Assembly: GCF_902506575.1 (NCBI RefSeq)
Contig: NZ_LR732544.1
Location: forward strand, 2,617,862-2,681,861
Source: Streptomyces mexicanus
GTDB lineage: Bacteria > Actinomycetota > Actinomycetes > Streptomycetales > Streptomycetaceae
DNA length: 64,000 bases
Reading direction: 5' to 3'
The notes under the pieces are model-generated. The model did not search any database. It was not told where the DNA came from and saw nothing but the letters and a program-made list of their open reading frames with translations. Of the stretch, positions 44,681 through 53,328 are shown piece by piece. A program made the position numbers and the translations under genes. Numbering within the stretch: the stretch's first letter is position 1; each line of letters opens with the position of its first letter.

Positions 44681-45814
44681 TCAGCCGCCGGAGGTGTCCA
44701 GTTCGGCGTCCTCGCCGATGCCCGCGCAGTCGTAGGGGTCCTTCAGCCAGCCGTCCGGCAGGACCACGCGGTTGTTGCCGGAGGTGCGGCCGCGGGGGCC
44801 GTCGGCGCCGGCCGGCCAGGGCTGGTCGAGGTCCAGCTCGTCCAGGCCGGCGCGCAGCTCCTCCAGCGAGGAGGTGACCGCGAGCCGCTTGCGCATCTCG
44901 GAGCCGACCGCGAAGCCCTTCAGGTACCAGGCGACGTGCTTGCGGAAGTCGACGACGCCGCGGGTCTCGTCGCCGATCCACTCGCCGAGCAGCGTGGCGT
45001 GCCGGACCATGACGTCGGCGACCTCCCGCAGGGTGGGCCGCACCCGGTCCTCGCGGCCCTCGAAGGCGGCCACCAGGTCGGCGAACAGCCACGGCCGGCC
45101 CAGGCAGCCGCGGCCGACGACCACGCCGTCGCAGCCGGTCTCGCGCACCATGCGCAGCGCGTCCTCGGCGGACCAGATGTCGCCGTTGCCGAGCACCGGG
45201 ATCTCCGGGACGTGCTCCTTCAGGCGGGCGATGGCGTCCCAGTCGGCGGTGCCGCCGTAGTGCTGGGCGGTGGTGCGGCCGTGCAGCGCGATGGCCGTCA
45301 CGCCCTCCTCGACGGCGATCCGGCCGGCGTCGAGGTAGGTGAGGTGGTCGTCGTCGATGCCCTTGCGCATCTTCATCGTCACCGGCAGGTCGCCCGCGCC
45401 GGCGACCGCCTCGCGCAGGATGGCGCGCAGCAGGTTCCGCTTGTAGGGCAGGGCGGAGCCGCCGCCCTTGCGGGTCACCTTGGGCACCGGGCAGCCGAAG
45501 TTCAGGTCGATGTGGTCGGCCAGGTCCTCCTCCGCGATCATGCGGACGGCCTTGCCGACGGTCGCCGGGTCGACGCCGTACAGCTGGATCGAGCGCGGCT
45601 TCTCGCTCGGGTCGAACGTGATCAGCTGCATGGTCTTGTCGTTGCGCTCGACCAGGGCCCGGGTGGTGATCATCTCGCTGACGAACAGCCCCTTGCCGCC
45701 GGTGAACTCCCGGCACAGCGTGCGGAAGGGCGCGTTCGTGATCCCGGCCATGGGCGCCAGGACGACGGGCGGCTGGACGGTGTGCGGACCGATCTGCAGG
45801 GGTGACTCGGGCAT
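44681..45814 (-). CDS. dusB: tRNA-dihydrouridine synthase
   Basis: A 377-residue Dus-family flavoenzyme. The TIM barrel shows PVVLAPMAGITNAPFR for FMN, NFGCPVPKVTRKGGGSAL with the catalytic cysteine, TMKMRKGIDDDHLTY, ALHGRTTAQHYGG, and GNGDIWSAEDA. A helical tRNA-binding domain ends the protein. It reduces uridines of tRNA D-loops. Start ATG 45814 was chosen over two upstream ATGs because GGGGG lies seven bases before it. It is divergent from the MFS gene. Confidence 0.94.
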   Translation of the reverse strand: MPESPLQIGPHTVQPPVVLAPMAGITNAPFRTLCREFTGGKGLFVSEMITTRALVERNDKTMQLITFDPSEKPRSIQLYGVDPATVGKAVRMIAEEDLADHIDLNFGCPVPKVTRKGGGSALPYKRNLLRAILREAVAGAGDLPVTMKMRKGIDDDHLTYLDAGRIAVEEGVTAIALHGRTTAQHYGGTADWDAIARLKEHVPEIPVLGNGDIWSAEDALRMVRETGCDGVVVGRGCLGRPWLFADLVAAFEGREDRVRPTLREVADVMVRHATLLGEWIGDETRGVVDFRKHVAWYLKGFAVGSEMRKRLAVTSSLEELRAGLDELDLDQPWPAGADGPRGRTSGNNRVVLPDGWLKDPYDCAGIGEDAELDTSGG

Positions 45815-45865
45815 GGGCATTCCCCCATTGTCGCGCACGCGCACGGCTGCTGTAACAGTCATTAG

Positions 45866-45894
45866 TTAACCGCACTATCGAAATCGGCTACGCT
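45866..45894 (+). promoter_or_regulatory. leaderless promoter of MFS exporter
   Basis: TTAACC (45866-45871) and TACGCT (45889-45894) are 17 bp apart. The -10 ends seven bases before ATG 45902, so transcription should begin at the start codon, giving a leaderless mRNA. The -35 overlaps GTTAAC, a possible repressor site. Confidence 0.6.
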
Positions 45895-45901
45895 GGAACG
45901 C

Positions 45902-47350
45902 ATGCCCGAGCTGAGCCACCGACGGCGTCTGCTGGTGCTCGCGATCTGCTGCATGAGCCTGCTGATCGTGAGTCTGGACAACACCGTTCTGAACGTCGCC
46001 CTGCCCTCCCTCCAGCGCGACCTGCACGCGAGCACGTCCGGTCTGCAGTGGACCATCGACGCCTACACGCTGGTGCTGGCGGCGCTGCTGATGCTCTCCG
46101 GCTCCACGGCCGACCGGATCGGCCGCAAGCGGGTCTTCATGACGGGCCTGGTGGTCTTCGGCCTCGGCTCGCTGCTGTGCTCGCTGGCGCCCAGCCTGGA
46201 GCTGCTGGTCGTCTTCCGCATGGTGCAGGCCGTCGGCGGCTCGATGCTCAACCCGGTCGCCATGTCCATCATCACCAACACCTTCACCGACCCGCGCGAG
46301 CGCGCCCGCGCGATCGGCGTGTGGGGCGCCGTGGTCGGCATATCGATGGCCGCCGGCCCGCTGGTCGGCGGGGTGCTGGTGGAGTCGGTCGGCTGGCGCT
46401 CGATCTTCTGGATCAACCTGCCCGTCGCCCTCGCCGCGGTCCTGCTCACCCTCCGCTTCGTCCCGGAGTCCCGTGCGCCCCGGGCCCGCCGCCCCGACCC
46501 GGTCGGCCAGGTGCTGGTCATCGCCCTGTTCGGCGCCCTGACCTACGCGATCATCGAGGCGCCGGACGCGAGCCTCGGCGAGGTCCTGCCGTTCGCCGCC
46601 GTCGCGCTCGCCGCCCTGCTGGGCCTGGCCTGGTACGAGCCGCGCCGCGCCGAGCCGCTGATCGACCTGCGGTTCTTCCGCTCCGCCCCGTTCAGCGGCG
46701 CCACCGTGATCGCGGTGTGCGGCTTCGCCGCCCTGGGCGGCTTCCTGTTCCTGTCCACGCTCTACCTGCAGAACGTGCGCGGCCTGGACGCCCTGCACGC
46801 CGGCCTGTGGATGCTGCCGATGGCCGCGCCGACCATCCTGTGCGCGCCGCTGTCCGGGCGGCTGGTGGGCAGCCGGGGGCCGCGGCTTCCGCTGCTGATC
46901 GCCGGATGCGCGATCACGCTCAGCGCGGTGCTGTTCGCCGCCTTCGAGGCCGAGACGTCGAACGCCACGCTCACCGTCGGGTACGTGCTGTTCGGCATCG
47001 GCTTCGGCTTCGTCAACGCCCCCATCACCAACACCGCCGTCTCCGGCATGCCGCGCGCCCAGGCCGGGGTCGCCGCGGCCGTCGCCTCCACCAGCCGGCA
47101 GCTCGGCCAGACGCTGGGCGTCGCGGTGGTCGGCGCCGTCCTGGCCTCCGGGGTCGGCTCGTCCGGGTACACCAAGGACACGTTCCTGGCGGCCGCGCGG
47201 CCGGGCTGGTGGGTGCTGGTGGCCTGCGGCGCGCTGGTGCTGGTGCTGGGCGCGGTCACCTCCGGCCGCTGGGCCAGGCGGACGGCCCGGGCCACGGCGG
47301 ACCGCCTGCAGGAGAACGAGGTGCGCGAGGCCGCCGGCGTCGGCGCCTGA
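45902..47350 (+). CDS. DHA2-family MFS drug exporter
   Basis: A 482-residue major facilitator with about 14 membrane helices, beginning LLVLAICCMSLLIVSLDNTV and containing motif A GSTADRIGRKRVF and the motif C-type GVWGAVVGISMAAGPLVGG. This is the drug:H+ antiporter-2 class. No ribosome site precedes ATG 45902, matching a leaderless transcript. No biosynthetic genes are near, so it is likely a resistance or housekeeping exporter. Confidence 0.92.
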   Translation: MPELSHRRRLLVLAICCMSLLIVSLDNTVLNVALPSLQRDLHASTSGLQWTIDAYTLVLAALLMLSGSTADRIGRKRVFMTGLVVFGLGSLLCSLAPSLELLVVFRMVQAVGGSMLNPVAMSIITNTFTDPRERARAIGVWGAVVGISMAAGPLVGGVLVESVGWRSIFWINLPVALAAVLLTLRFVPESRAPRARRPDPVGQVLVIALFGALTYAIIEAPDASLGEVLPFAAVALAALLGLAWYEPRRAEPLIDLRFFRSAPFSGATVIAVCGFAALGGFLFLSTLYLQNVRGLDALHAGLWMLPMAAPTILCAPLSGRLVGSRGPRLPLLIAGCAITLSAVLFAAFEAETSNATLTVGYVLFGIGFGFVNAPITNTAVSGMPRAQAGVAAAVASTSRQLGQTLGVAVVGAVLASGVGSSGYTKDTFLAAARPGWWVLVACGALVLVLGAVTSGRWARRTARATADRLQENEVREAAGVGA

Positions 47351-47725
47351 ACCGTGCGGACGGACCGGGCGGCCGGCCGGACGGGGCGCCCTGACGGGCA
47401 GGCGGGCGGACCGGCAGGGCGAGGGCGGACCGGCAGGGTGCGAGCGGGCAGGGCGCCTGCGGGCGCGAAGAGTGACACCGCCCCGCGGACGCGGTGACGC
47501 CGCACACAGGGGGTGACGCAGCGCGCGCGAAGGTAAGAAAGAAGTAAACCGGGCCACCCCTTGTGACCTGCGGTTTCTTATCGATCCGGAGAGGGTTCAC
47601 AGGGTCTTTCGCACTACGCCGAGTGGCCGAACGGTGACTCTCGGGCAAACCTGGAGAGGCGCCGACCACCCCCGGACGGGGGACATCGGCCGCAGGGGGA
47701 TCCGTCGACCGAACGGGAGACCACC
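47351..47725. other. intergenic region with short repeats
   Basis: 375 bp without a gene. 47380-47470 contains repeated GGCGGACCGGCAGGG words. TAAGAAA (about 47535) and TTTCTTA (about 47574) form a distant inverted pair in the less GC-rich part, probably near the promoter of the following secreted protein. Confidence 0.4.
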
Positions 47726-48151
47726 ATGCATGCCACCGCTCGCCGCCGCTGTGCCCGCGCCCTCGCCGCCGGCGCCCTGTCCGCCGCGCTGGTGTCGGCC
47801 GGAGGCACCGGAGCCTTCGCCGCGGACACCGCGCCGAAGCCGAGCCCCACGCACAGCACGATGCCCATGACGAAGATGTCGGTCACCGCCAAGGCCGACC
47901 GCATGTCGGTCAAGACCGGGCACGCCGTGACCCTGACCGGGCACGTCAAGGGCGTCAAGACGGGCACCAAGCTGGTCCTGCAGCACCTGCACAACGGCAA
48001 GTGGACCACGCTGCGCTCCAGCACCATGGTCAAGAAGAACGGCAGCTACTCCCTGCCGCACACCTTCACCGCCAAGGGCACCGAGCACCTGCGCGTGGCC
48101 ACGTCCGACGGCAAGGCCCACTCCTCCACGGTGACGGTCAAGGTCGCCTGA
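47726..48151 (+). CDS. small secreted Ig-like protein
   Basis: A 141-residue protein with a signal peptide (cleavage after about residue 33, GAFAA-DT), then a basic Thr/Lys-rich single domain of beta-sandwich type (MSVKTGHAVTLTGHVKGVKTGTKLVL; STVTVKVA at the end). It has no cysteines, anchor or catalytic motif. It resembles bacterial Ig-like or carboxypeptidase-regulatory folds. The long leader and RBS GGGAGACCACC suggest strong expression. Function is unknown. Confidence 0.75.
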   Translation: MHATARRRCARALAAGALSAALVSAGGTGAFAADTAPKPSPTHSTMPMTKMSVTAKADRMSVKTGHAVTLTGHVKGVKTGTKLVLQHLHNGKWTTLRSSTMVKKNGSYSLPHTFTAKGTEHLRVATSDGKAHSSTVTVKVA

Positions 48152-48156
48152 CGCCC

Positions 48157-48759
48157 CTACGACGGGCGCTGGGCCTCCAGGCCCCGCAACAGCAGATCCA
48201 GGACCGCGTCGAACTCGTCCTGGACGTCCGGCCGCTTCCACTCCCGCGCATGGCACGGGTCGTGGAAGCGGCCGGTGGCGTGGAACAGGGCGCGGGCCAC
48301 GGCCTTCGGGTCGCCGGCCGTGAAGGCGCCGCTCGCCACGCCCGCTTCGACGATCCGGGTCAGCTGGGCGGTCAGCTCGGCTATGTGCTCGCCGACCACC
48401 TCGCCGTTCTCTTCGGTGAGGACGGAGTACGTGGCGAACAGCTCGGGGTCGTCGCCCGCCTTGCGGCGCTTGGCGTCGAACAGCCCCTGGAACCAGTCGC
48501 GCAGCCGCTGCCGCGGGTCGCGGTCCTCGGCGCCCGCGATGCCGGCGAGGGCGTCGGAGGTCCGGTCCAGCCACCGCTTGGTCACCGCCCCGCGCAGCGC
48601 CGCCTTGGTGCGGAAGTGCCGGTAGACACTGCCGTGGCTGACGCCGAGCGCGCGGGCCACGTCCACCACCGTGGCCTTCGCCGGCCCGTGGCGGCGCAGC
48701 ACCTCCTCGGTCGCCTCCAGGATGCGCTCGGCCGTCAGGGTCTCGGTGGTGGGTGACAT
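48157..48759 (-). CDS. TetR-family repressor
   Basis: A 200-residue TetR/AcrR regulator. The helix-turn-helix is at residues about 10-55 (ILEATEEVLRRHGPAKATVV; ALGVSHGSVYRHFRTKAAL), and a helical ligand domain follows. ATG 48759 is inside the palindrome TGACATGTCA, which suggests autoregulation. It is 37 bp downstream of the aldo/keto reductase gene on the same strand and is its most likely regulator, since a larger dyad with the same TGACA half-site precedes that gene. Confidence 0.88.
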   Translation of the reverse strand: MSPTTETLTAERILEATEEVLRRHGPAKATVVDVARALGVSHGSVYRHFRTKAALRGAVTKRWLDRTSDALAGIAGAEDRDPRQRLRDWFQGLFDAKRRKAGDDPELFATYSVLTEENGEVVGEHIAELTAQLTRIVEAGVASGAFTAGDPKAVARALFHATGRFHDPCHAREWKRPDVQDEFDAVLDLLLRGLEAQRPS

Positions 48760-48763
48760 GTCA
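48754..48763 (-). promoter_or_regulatory. palindrome over tetR start codon
   Basis: TGACATGTCA covers the ATG of the TetR gene. A TACGGT hexamer lies seven bases upstream (48772-48767), which could be a -10 element of a leaderless transcript. The half-site TGACA is shared with the dyad at 49822-49859. Confidence 0.5.
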
Positions 48764-48796
48764 TAGACCGTACCCGGCGCTCTCGCGGCGCCGTCC

Positions 48797-49801
48797 TCAG
48801 CGTTCGCTGTCGAGGTGTGCCATCTGCGCCTCGGGGTAGCGCTCACCGGCGGCCGCGTCGGCCGGGACGGCCTCCTCGATCGCGGCGAGGTCGGCCGGAT
48901 CCAGCGTCACCTCCAGCGCGCCCAGCGCCTCCGCCAGCCGCTCCCGGGTGCGGGCGCCGATCAGCGGCACGATGTCCTCGCCGCGCGAGAGCACCCAGGC
49001 GATCGCGATCTGCGCGACGCTCACGCCCTTGCCCTCGGCGATCTTCCGCAGCGCCTCGACCAGGGCCAGGTTGTGCTGGAGGTTCTCGCCCTGGAAGCGG
49101 GGCGAGTGGGCGCGGAAGTCGGTGGGGGAAAGCTGCCGGTCGGCGCGGAAGTGCCCGGAGATCAGGCCGCGCGAGAGGACCCCGTACGCCGTGACGGCGA
49201 TGCCCAGCTCCCGGGTGGTGGGCAGGATCCGCTCCTCGATGCCGCGGGAGATGAGCGAGTACTCGATCTGCAGGTCGGAGATGGGCGCGGTGGCGGCGGC
49301 CCGGCGGATGGTGTCGGCGCCGGCCTCGCTGAGGCCGATGTGCCGCACGTACCCCTTCTCGACCAGCTCGGCGATCGCGCCGACCGTCTCCTCGATGGGC
49401 ACGTCGGGGTCGACGCGGGCGATCCGGTAGACGTCGATGTGGTCCACGCCGAGGCGCTGCAGGGAGTACGCGGCGAAGTTCTTCACGGCGGCGGGGCGGC
49501 CGTCGTAGCCGTTCCAGTTGCCGTCGGCGTCGCGCAGGGCGCCGAACTTCACGCTGAGCAGCGCCTGCCCGCGGCGGGCGGCGGGGGCGGCGCGCAGGGC
49601 CTCGCCGATCAGCATCTCGTTGTGGCCCATGGCGTAGAAGTCGCCGGTGTCCAGCAGGGTCACGCCCGCCTCCAGGGCGGCGTGGATCGTGGCAATGGAC
49701 TCGGCCCGGTCCGCCTCGCCGTACAGCGCGGACATGCCCATGCAGCCGAGGCCGAGGGCGGAGACCTGGGGGCCGGTGGTTCCGAGGGATCGGGTGTTCA
49801 T
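48797..49801 (-). CDS. aldo/keto reductase
   Basis: A 334-residue NADPH-dependent AKR of the AKR13-like group. Catalytic tetrad residues are recognisable: LLDTGDFYAMGHNEMLIGEA (Asp and Tyr), VKFGAL for the lysine, and HIDVYRIARVDPDVPIEE, where the usual histidine is replaced by the RIAR context. The C-terminal GARTRERLAEALGALEV binds NADPH. Start ATG 49801 was preferred over ATG 49807 because GGGGGC then sits at seven bases. It is preceded by a long perfect dyad and followed by tetR, so likely induced by a small carbonyl or toxic compound. Confidence 0.9.
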   Translation of the reverse strand: MNTRSLGTTGPQVSALGLGCMGMSALYGEADRAESIATIHAALEAGVTLLDTGDFYAMGHNEMLIGEALRAAPAARRGQALLSVKFGALRDADGNWNGYDGRPAAVKNFAAYSLQRLGVDHIDVYRIARVDPDVPIEETVGAIAELVEKGYVRHIGLSEAGADTIRRAAATAPISDLQIEYSLISRGIEERILPTTRELGIAVTAYGVLSRGLISGHFRADRQLSPTDFRAHSPRFQGENLQHNLALVEALRKIAEGKGVSVAQIAIAWVLSRGEDIVPLIGARTRERLAEALGALEVTLDPADLAAIEEAVPADAAAGERYPEAQMAHLDSER

Positions 49802-49821
49802 CGTCATGCCCCCAGCATCAC

Positions 49822-49859
49822 ATGACAGCTGACAGATTTCAATATCTGTCAGCTGTCAT
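49822..49859. promoter_or_regulatory. 38-bp nested palindromic operator
   Basis: ATGACAGCTGACAGAT and ATCTGTCAGCTGTCAT are perfect 16-bp arms around TTCAAT. Each arm holds two TGACAG copies in tandem, so four half-sites are present. It lies 20 bp upstream of the aldo/keto reductase start, in the promoter. It is the probable binding site for the neighbouring TetR protein, perhaps as two dimers. Confidence 0.75.
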
Positions 49860-49912
49860 TTCGTCGGGGTGGTACGGGAGAGGCGGGGCGGGGGGGCGCG
49901 GGACGCAGAAAA

Positions 49913-49949
49913 GCCGTACGGCCGCCGGGTGATCCGGCGGCCGTACGGC
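49913..49949 (-). terminator. glyS intrinsic terminator
   Basis: GCCGTACGGCCGCCGG and CCGGCGGCCGTACGGC form a perfect 16-bp stem with loop GTGAT, 24 bp after the glyS stop. On the minus strand it is followed by TTTTCTG, so it is a classical intrinsic terminator. Confidence 0.9.
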
Positions 49950-49973
49950 GTTCGGTGGGGTCCCGCGGGTGGG

Positions 49974-51356
49974 TCAGCAGCCCAGCAGGCGGGCGGCCAG
50001 GTAGCCCTCGATCTGGTCCAGGGACACGCGCTCCTGCTTCATCGAGTCGCGCTCGCGGACGGTGACCGCGTTGTCCTCCAGGGTGTCGAAGTCGACGGTC
50101 ACGCAGTACGGCGTGCCGATCTCGTCCTGGCGGCGGTAGCGGCGGCCGATGGCGCCCGCGTCGTCGAACTCGATGTTCCAGTGCTGGCGCAGGGTCTGGG
50201 CCAGGCCCTTGGCCTTCGGGGACAGCTCCGCGTTGCGGGACAGCGGCAGCACCGCGACCTTCACCGGGGCCAGGCGGTGGTCCAGGCGCAGCACGGTGCG
50301 CTTCTCCATCTTGCCCTTGGCGTTGGGCGCCTCGTCCTCGACGTAGGCGTCGAGCAGGAAGGCGAGCATCGCCCGGCCGACACCGGCCGCGGGCTCGATG
50401 ACGTACGGCGTCCAGCGCTCGCCGGCCTCCTGGTCGAAGTACGCCAGGTCCTGGCCGGAGGCCTTGGCGTGGGAGGAGAGGTCGTAGTCGGTGCGGTTGG
50501 CCACGCCCTCCAGCTCGCCCCACTCGCTGCCGCCGAACTGGAAGCGGTACTCGATGTCGGCGGTGCGCTTGGAGTAGTGGGAGAGCTTCTCCTTGGGGTG
50601 CTCGTACCAGCGCATGTTCTCCTCACGGAGACCCAGGCCGGTGTACCAGTTCCAGCGCTGCTCCATCCAGTACTCGTGCCACTTCTCGTCCTCGCCCGGC
50701 TTGACGAAGAACTCCATCTCCATCTGCTCGAACTCGCGGGTGCGGAAGATGAAGTTGCCCGGCGTGATCTCGTTGCGGAACGACTTGCCCATCTGGGCGA
50801 TGCCGAATGGCGGCTTGCGGCGGGAGGTGGTCTGCACCAGGGCGAAGTTGGTGAAGATGCCCTGGGCGGTCTCGGGCCGCAGGTAGGCGATGGAGCCGGA
50901 GTCCTGGGTGGGGCCGAGGTGGGTGGACAGCAGGCCGGAGAACTGCTTGGGCTCGGTGAACTGGCCCTTGGTGCCGCAGTTGGGGCAGTTGATGTCCGCC
51001 AGGCCGTTCTCGGGGGCGCGGCCCTTCTTCTCCTCGTAGGCCTCCTCCAGGTGGTCCGCGCGGAACCGCTTGTGGCAGGAGGTGCACTCGGTGAGCGGGT
51101 CGGTGAAGGTGGCGACGTGGCCGGAGGCGACCCAGACCTCGGGGGCGAGGATCACGGACGAGTCGATACCGACGACGTCCTCGCGCGACGTCACCATGTA
51201 GCGCCACCACTGGCGCTTGAGGTTCTCCTTCAGCTCGACACCCAGGGGACCGTAGTCCCAGGCGGCGCGCTGACCGCCGTAGATCTCACTGCAGGGGAAA
51301 ACGAAGCCACGGCGCTTGCTCAGGCTGACGATGGTGTCGATCTTGTCGGCGGCCAC
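49974..51356 (-). CDS. glyS: glycine--tRNA ligase, homodimeric type
   Basis: A 460-residue class II aminoacyl-tRNA synthetase. The N-terminus [20 protein letters not shown] matches the family; motif 2 is in [21 protein letters not shown], motif 3 in [17 protein letters not shown], and the C-terminal anticodon-binding domain in [13 protein letters not shown] zinc-like CTSCHKRF and CPNCGTKG pair lies in the insertion. Start GTG 51356 gives the usual length. It is divergent from znuA. Confidence 0.96.
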   Translation of the reverse strand: MAADKIDTIVSLSKRRGFVFPCSEIYGGQRAAWDYGPLGVELKENLKRQWWRYMVTSREDVVGIDSSVILAPEVWVASGHVATFTDPLTECTSCHKRFRADHLEEAYEEKKGRAPENGLADINCPNCGTKGQFTEPKQFSGLLSTHLGPTQDSGSIAYLRPETAQGIFTNFALVQTTSRRKPPFGIAQMGKSFRNEITPGNFIFRTREFEQMEMEFFVKPGEDEKWHEYWMEQRWNWYTGLGLREENMRWYEHPKEKLSHYSKRTADIEYRFQFGGSEWGELEGVANRTDYDLSSHAKASGQDLAYFDQEAGERWTPYVIEPAAGVGRAMLAFLLDAYVEDEAPNAKGKMEKRTVLRLDHRLAPVKVAVLPLSRNAELSPKAKGLAQTLRQHWNIEFDDAGAIGRRYRRQDEIGTPYCVTVDFDTLEDNAVTVRERDSMKQERVSLDQIEGYLAARLLGC

Positions 51357-51513
51357 GGTGCTCTCTTCATTACGACGACGGGCGACGAAGCGAGGACGCT
51401 TCACAGCGAATGCTTCAGCGTACCGGCGGGGCCTGCCCCTCAATCAAATCGGTGCCGGACAAGGACCCCGCTCGACCCCGGACGACCCCGCGCGGAGGCG
51501 TCCGGAGCGCTTG

Positions 51514-51551
51514 TTGACAACGGTTTCCATTTTTGATGAAAATGACTGTCA
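51514..51551 (+). promoter_or_regulatory. znuA promoter with Zur box
   Basis: TTGACA (51514-51519) and GAAAAT (51538-51543) are 18 bp apart, placing the transcription start at about ATG 51551, so the mRNA is leaderless. TGAAAATGACTGTCA (51537-51551) closely resembles the Streptomyces Zur box (TGAAAATGATTTTCA, 12 of 15) and covers the -10 and start. A weaker copy, TGACAACGGTTTCCA, covers the -35. Confidence 0.8.
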
Positions 51552-52510
51552 TGAACGCTCGACGACGTCCCCTCATATCCGGCCTCGCGGCAGCGACGGC
51601 CGCCGTCCTCGCCCTGGGAGCCCTCTCCGCCTGCTCCTCCAGCGAGGCGGCGGGCAGCACGGACAAGTTCGACGTCGTCGCGTCGTTCTATCCGATGGCC
51701 TTCCTCGCCGAGCGGATCGGCGGCGACCACGTCCACGTCACCAGTCTCACGCAGCCCGGCCAGGAGCCGCACGACCTGGAGATCAGCGCCCAGCAGACCG
51801 CGCAGCTGCAGGAGTCCGACGCGGTCCTCTACCTCAAGGGCCTGCAGCCCTCCGTGGACGACGCCGTCGCCCAGTCGGAGGTGAAGACGAAGATCGACGC
51901 CGCCTCCCTGACCACCCTGGAGGAGCACGGCAACGAGGTCGGCGGGCACGCCGCCGCCCACGACACCCACCAGGGCGAGGAGTCCGGCGGCAAGGACCCG
52001 CACGTCTGGCTCGACCCGGTGCGCTACGCGCAGATCGCCCAGGGCGTCGGCACGGCGTTCGAGAAGGGCGACCCGGACCACGCGGCGGACTACCGCAAGA
52101 ACACCGCCGCCCTGGTCGAGCAGCTCGACGGGCTGAACACCGAGTTCCGGCAGGGCCTCGCGCATACCAGGACCAAGGTCTTCCTCACCACGCACGCCGC
52201 CTTCGGCTACCTCGCCGAGCGCTACGGCCTGACCGAGGAGGCCATCAACGGCCTGGACCCGGAGTCCGAGCCCAGCGCCGCCCGGGTCAAGGACCTGGAG
52301 AAGACGGCGCGGGCCGACGGGGTGACCACCGTGTTCTACGAGACCCTGGTCAGCGACAAGACCGCGAAGACCGTCGCGCGCGACGCGCACCTGACCACGG
52401 ACGTCCTCGACCCGCTCGAAGGGATCACGAAGAACTCCCGGGGCACCGACTACTTCTCCGTCCAGCGGGCCAACCTCAAGGCCCTCCGGCAGGCCCTGGG
52501 CGCCCGGTGA
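51551..52510 (+). CDS. znuA: zinc-binding lipoprotein of ABC importer
   Basis: A 319-residue cluster A-I metal-binding protein. Lipobox LSAC ends the signal peptide near residue 28. Metal-ligand histidines lie in VVASFYPMAFLAERIGGDHV, EPHDLE, KDPHVWLDP and TTHAAFGYLAERYG. A histidine-rich loop (residues about 125-150, with HGNE, GGHAAAHDTH) is typical of zinc carriers. ATG 51551 was chosen because the promoter and Zur box exclude the upstream ATGs. It overlaps or nearly touches znuC. Confidence 0.94.
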   Translation: MNARRRPLISGLAAATAAVLALGALSACSSSEAAGSTDKFDVVASFYPMAFLAERIGGDHVHVTSLTQPGQEPHDLEISAQQTAQLQESDAVLYLKGLQPSVDDAVAQSEVKTKIDAASLTTLEEHGNEVGGHAAAHDTHQGEESGGKDPHVWLDPVRYAQIAQGVGTAFEKGDPDHAADYRKNTAALVEQLDGLNTEFRQGLAHTRTKVFLTTHAAFGYLAERYGLTEEAINGLDPESEPSAARVKDLEKTARADGVTTVFYETLVSDKTAKTVARDAHLTTDVLDPLEGITKNSRGTDYFSVQRANLKALRQALGAR

Positions 52511-52551
52511 CCGACACCACCGAAGCCACCGCCGACGCCAAGGAGGCGATC

Positions 52552-53328
52552 ATGGGCGAACCCGTCATATCCCTGCGCCGGGTGAGCGCCGAGCTGGGCG
52601 CGCGCCCCGTGCTGCGCGGCATCGACCTGACCGTGCACCGCGGCGAGGTGGTCGCGCTGCTCGGCGCCAACGGCTCCGGCAAGTCCACCACCGTGCGTGC
52701 CGTCATCGGCCAGGTGCCGGTCGTCTCCGGCGAGATCGAGCTGTTCGGCACCCCGCGCCGCGCCTTCCGCGACTGGGCGCGCGTCGGCTACGTGCCGCAG
52801 CGCACCCCGGCCGCGGGCGGTGTCCCGGCGACGGTCACCGAGATCGTCTCCGCGGGCCGCCTGTCCCGGACCCGCTTCGGCGTCTTCCGCCGGGCCGACC
52901 GGGAGGCCGTGCGCGAGGCCCTGGAGCTGGTCGGCATGGCGGACCGGGCGAAGGACGCGGTCGGCGCCCTGTCCGGCGGCCAGCACCAGCGGGTGCTGAT
53001 CGCCCGCGCGCTGGTCGCCCGCCCCGAGCTGCTGATCATGGACGAGCCGATGGCGGGGGTGGACCTGGCCAGCCAGGAGGTCCTGGCGCGCACGCTGAAG
53101 GAGCAGGTCGCGGCCGGTACGACGGTGCTGCTGGTGCTGCACGAACTCGGCCCCCTGGAGCCGCTGATCGACCGGGCGGTCGTCCTGAGCGACGGCCGCG
53201 TCGTGCACGACGGCCCGCCCCCGAAGGCCGTGGGCCACCACGCCCGGCCCGGCCACGACCACGTCCACCCCCACGCCCCGCACGACGCCGCCGGCGCCGA
53301 TCCGATCCGCACGGGACTGCCACTGTGA
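52552..53328 (+). CDS. znuC: zinc ABC transporter ATP-binding protein
   Basis: A 258-residue ABC ATPase: Walker A GANGSGKS near residue 40, signature LSGGQHQRV, Walker B LLIMDEPMAGVD and switch histidine in LVLHELG. The C-terminus is histidine-rich (HHARPGHDHVHPHAPH), perhaps a zinc sensor or buffer. ATG 52552 has AAGGAGG five bases upstream; an in-frame GTG at 52507 overlapping the znuA stop is the alternative start. The stop overlaps znuB. Confidence 0.94.
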   Translation: MGEPVISLRRVSAELGARPVLRGIDLTVHRGEVVALLGANGSGKSTTVRAVIGQVPVVSGEIELFGTPRRAFRDWARVGYVPQRTPAAGGVPATVTEIVSAGRLSRTRFGVFRRADREAVREALELVGMADRAKDAVGALSGGQHQRVLIARALVARPELLIMDEPMAGVDLASQEVLARTLKEQVAAGTTVLLVLHELGPLEPLIDRAVVLSDGRVVHDGPPPKAVGHHARPGHDHVHPHAPHDAAGADPIRTGLPL

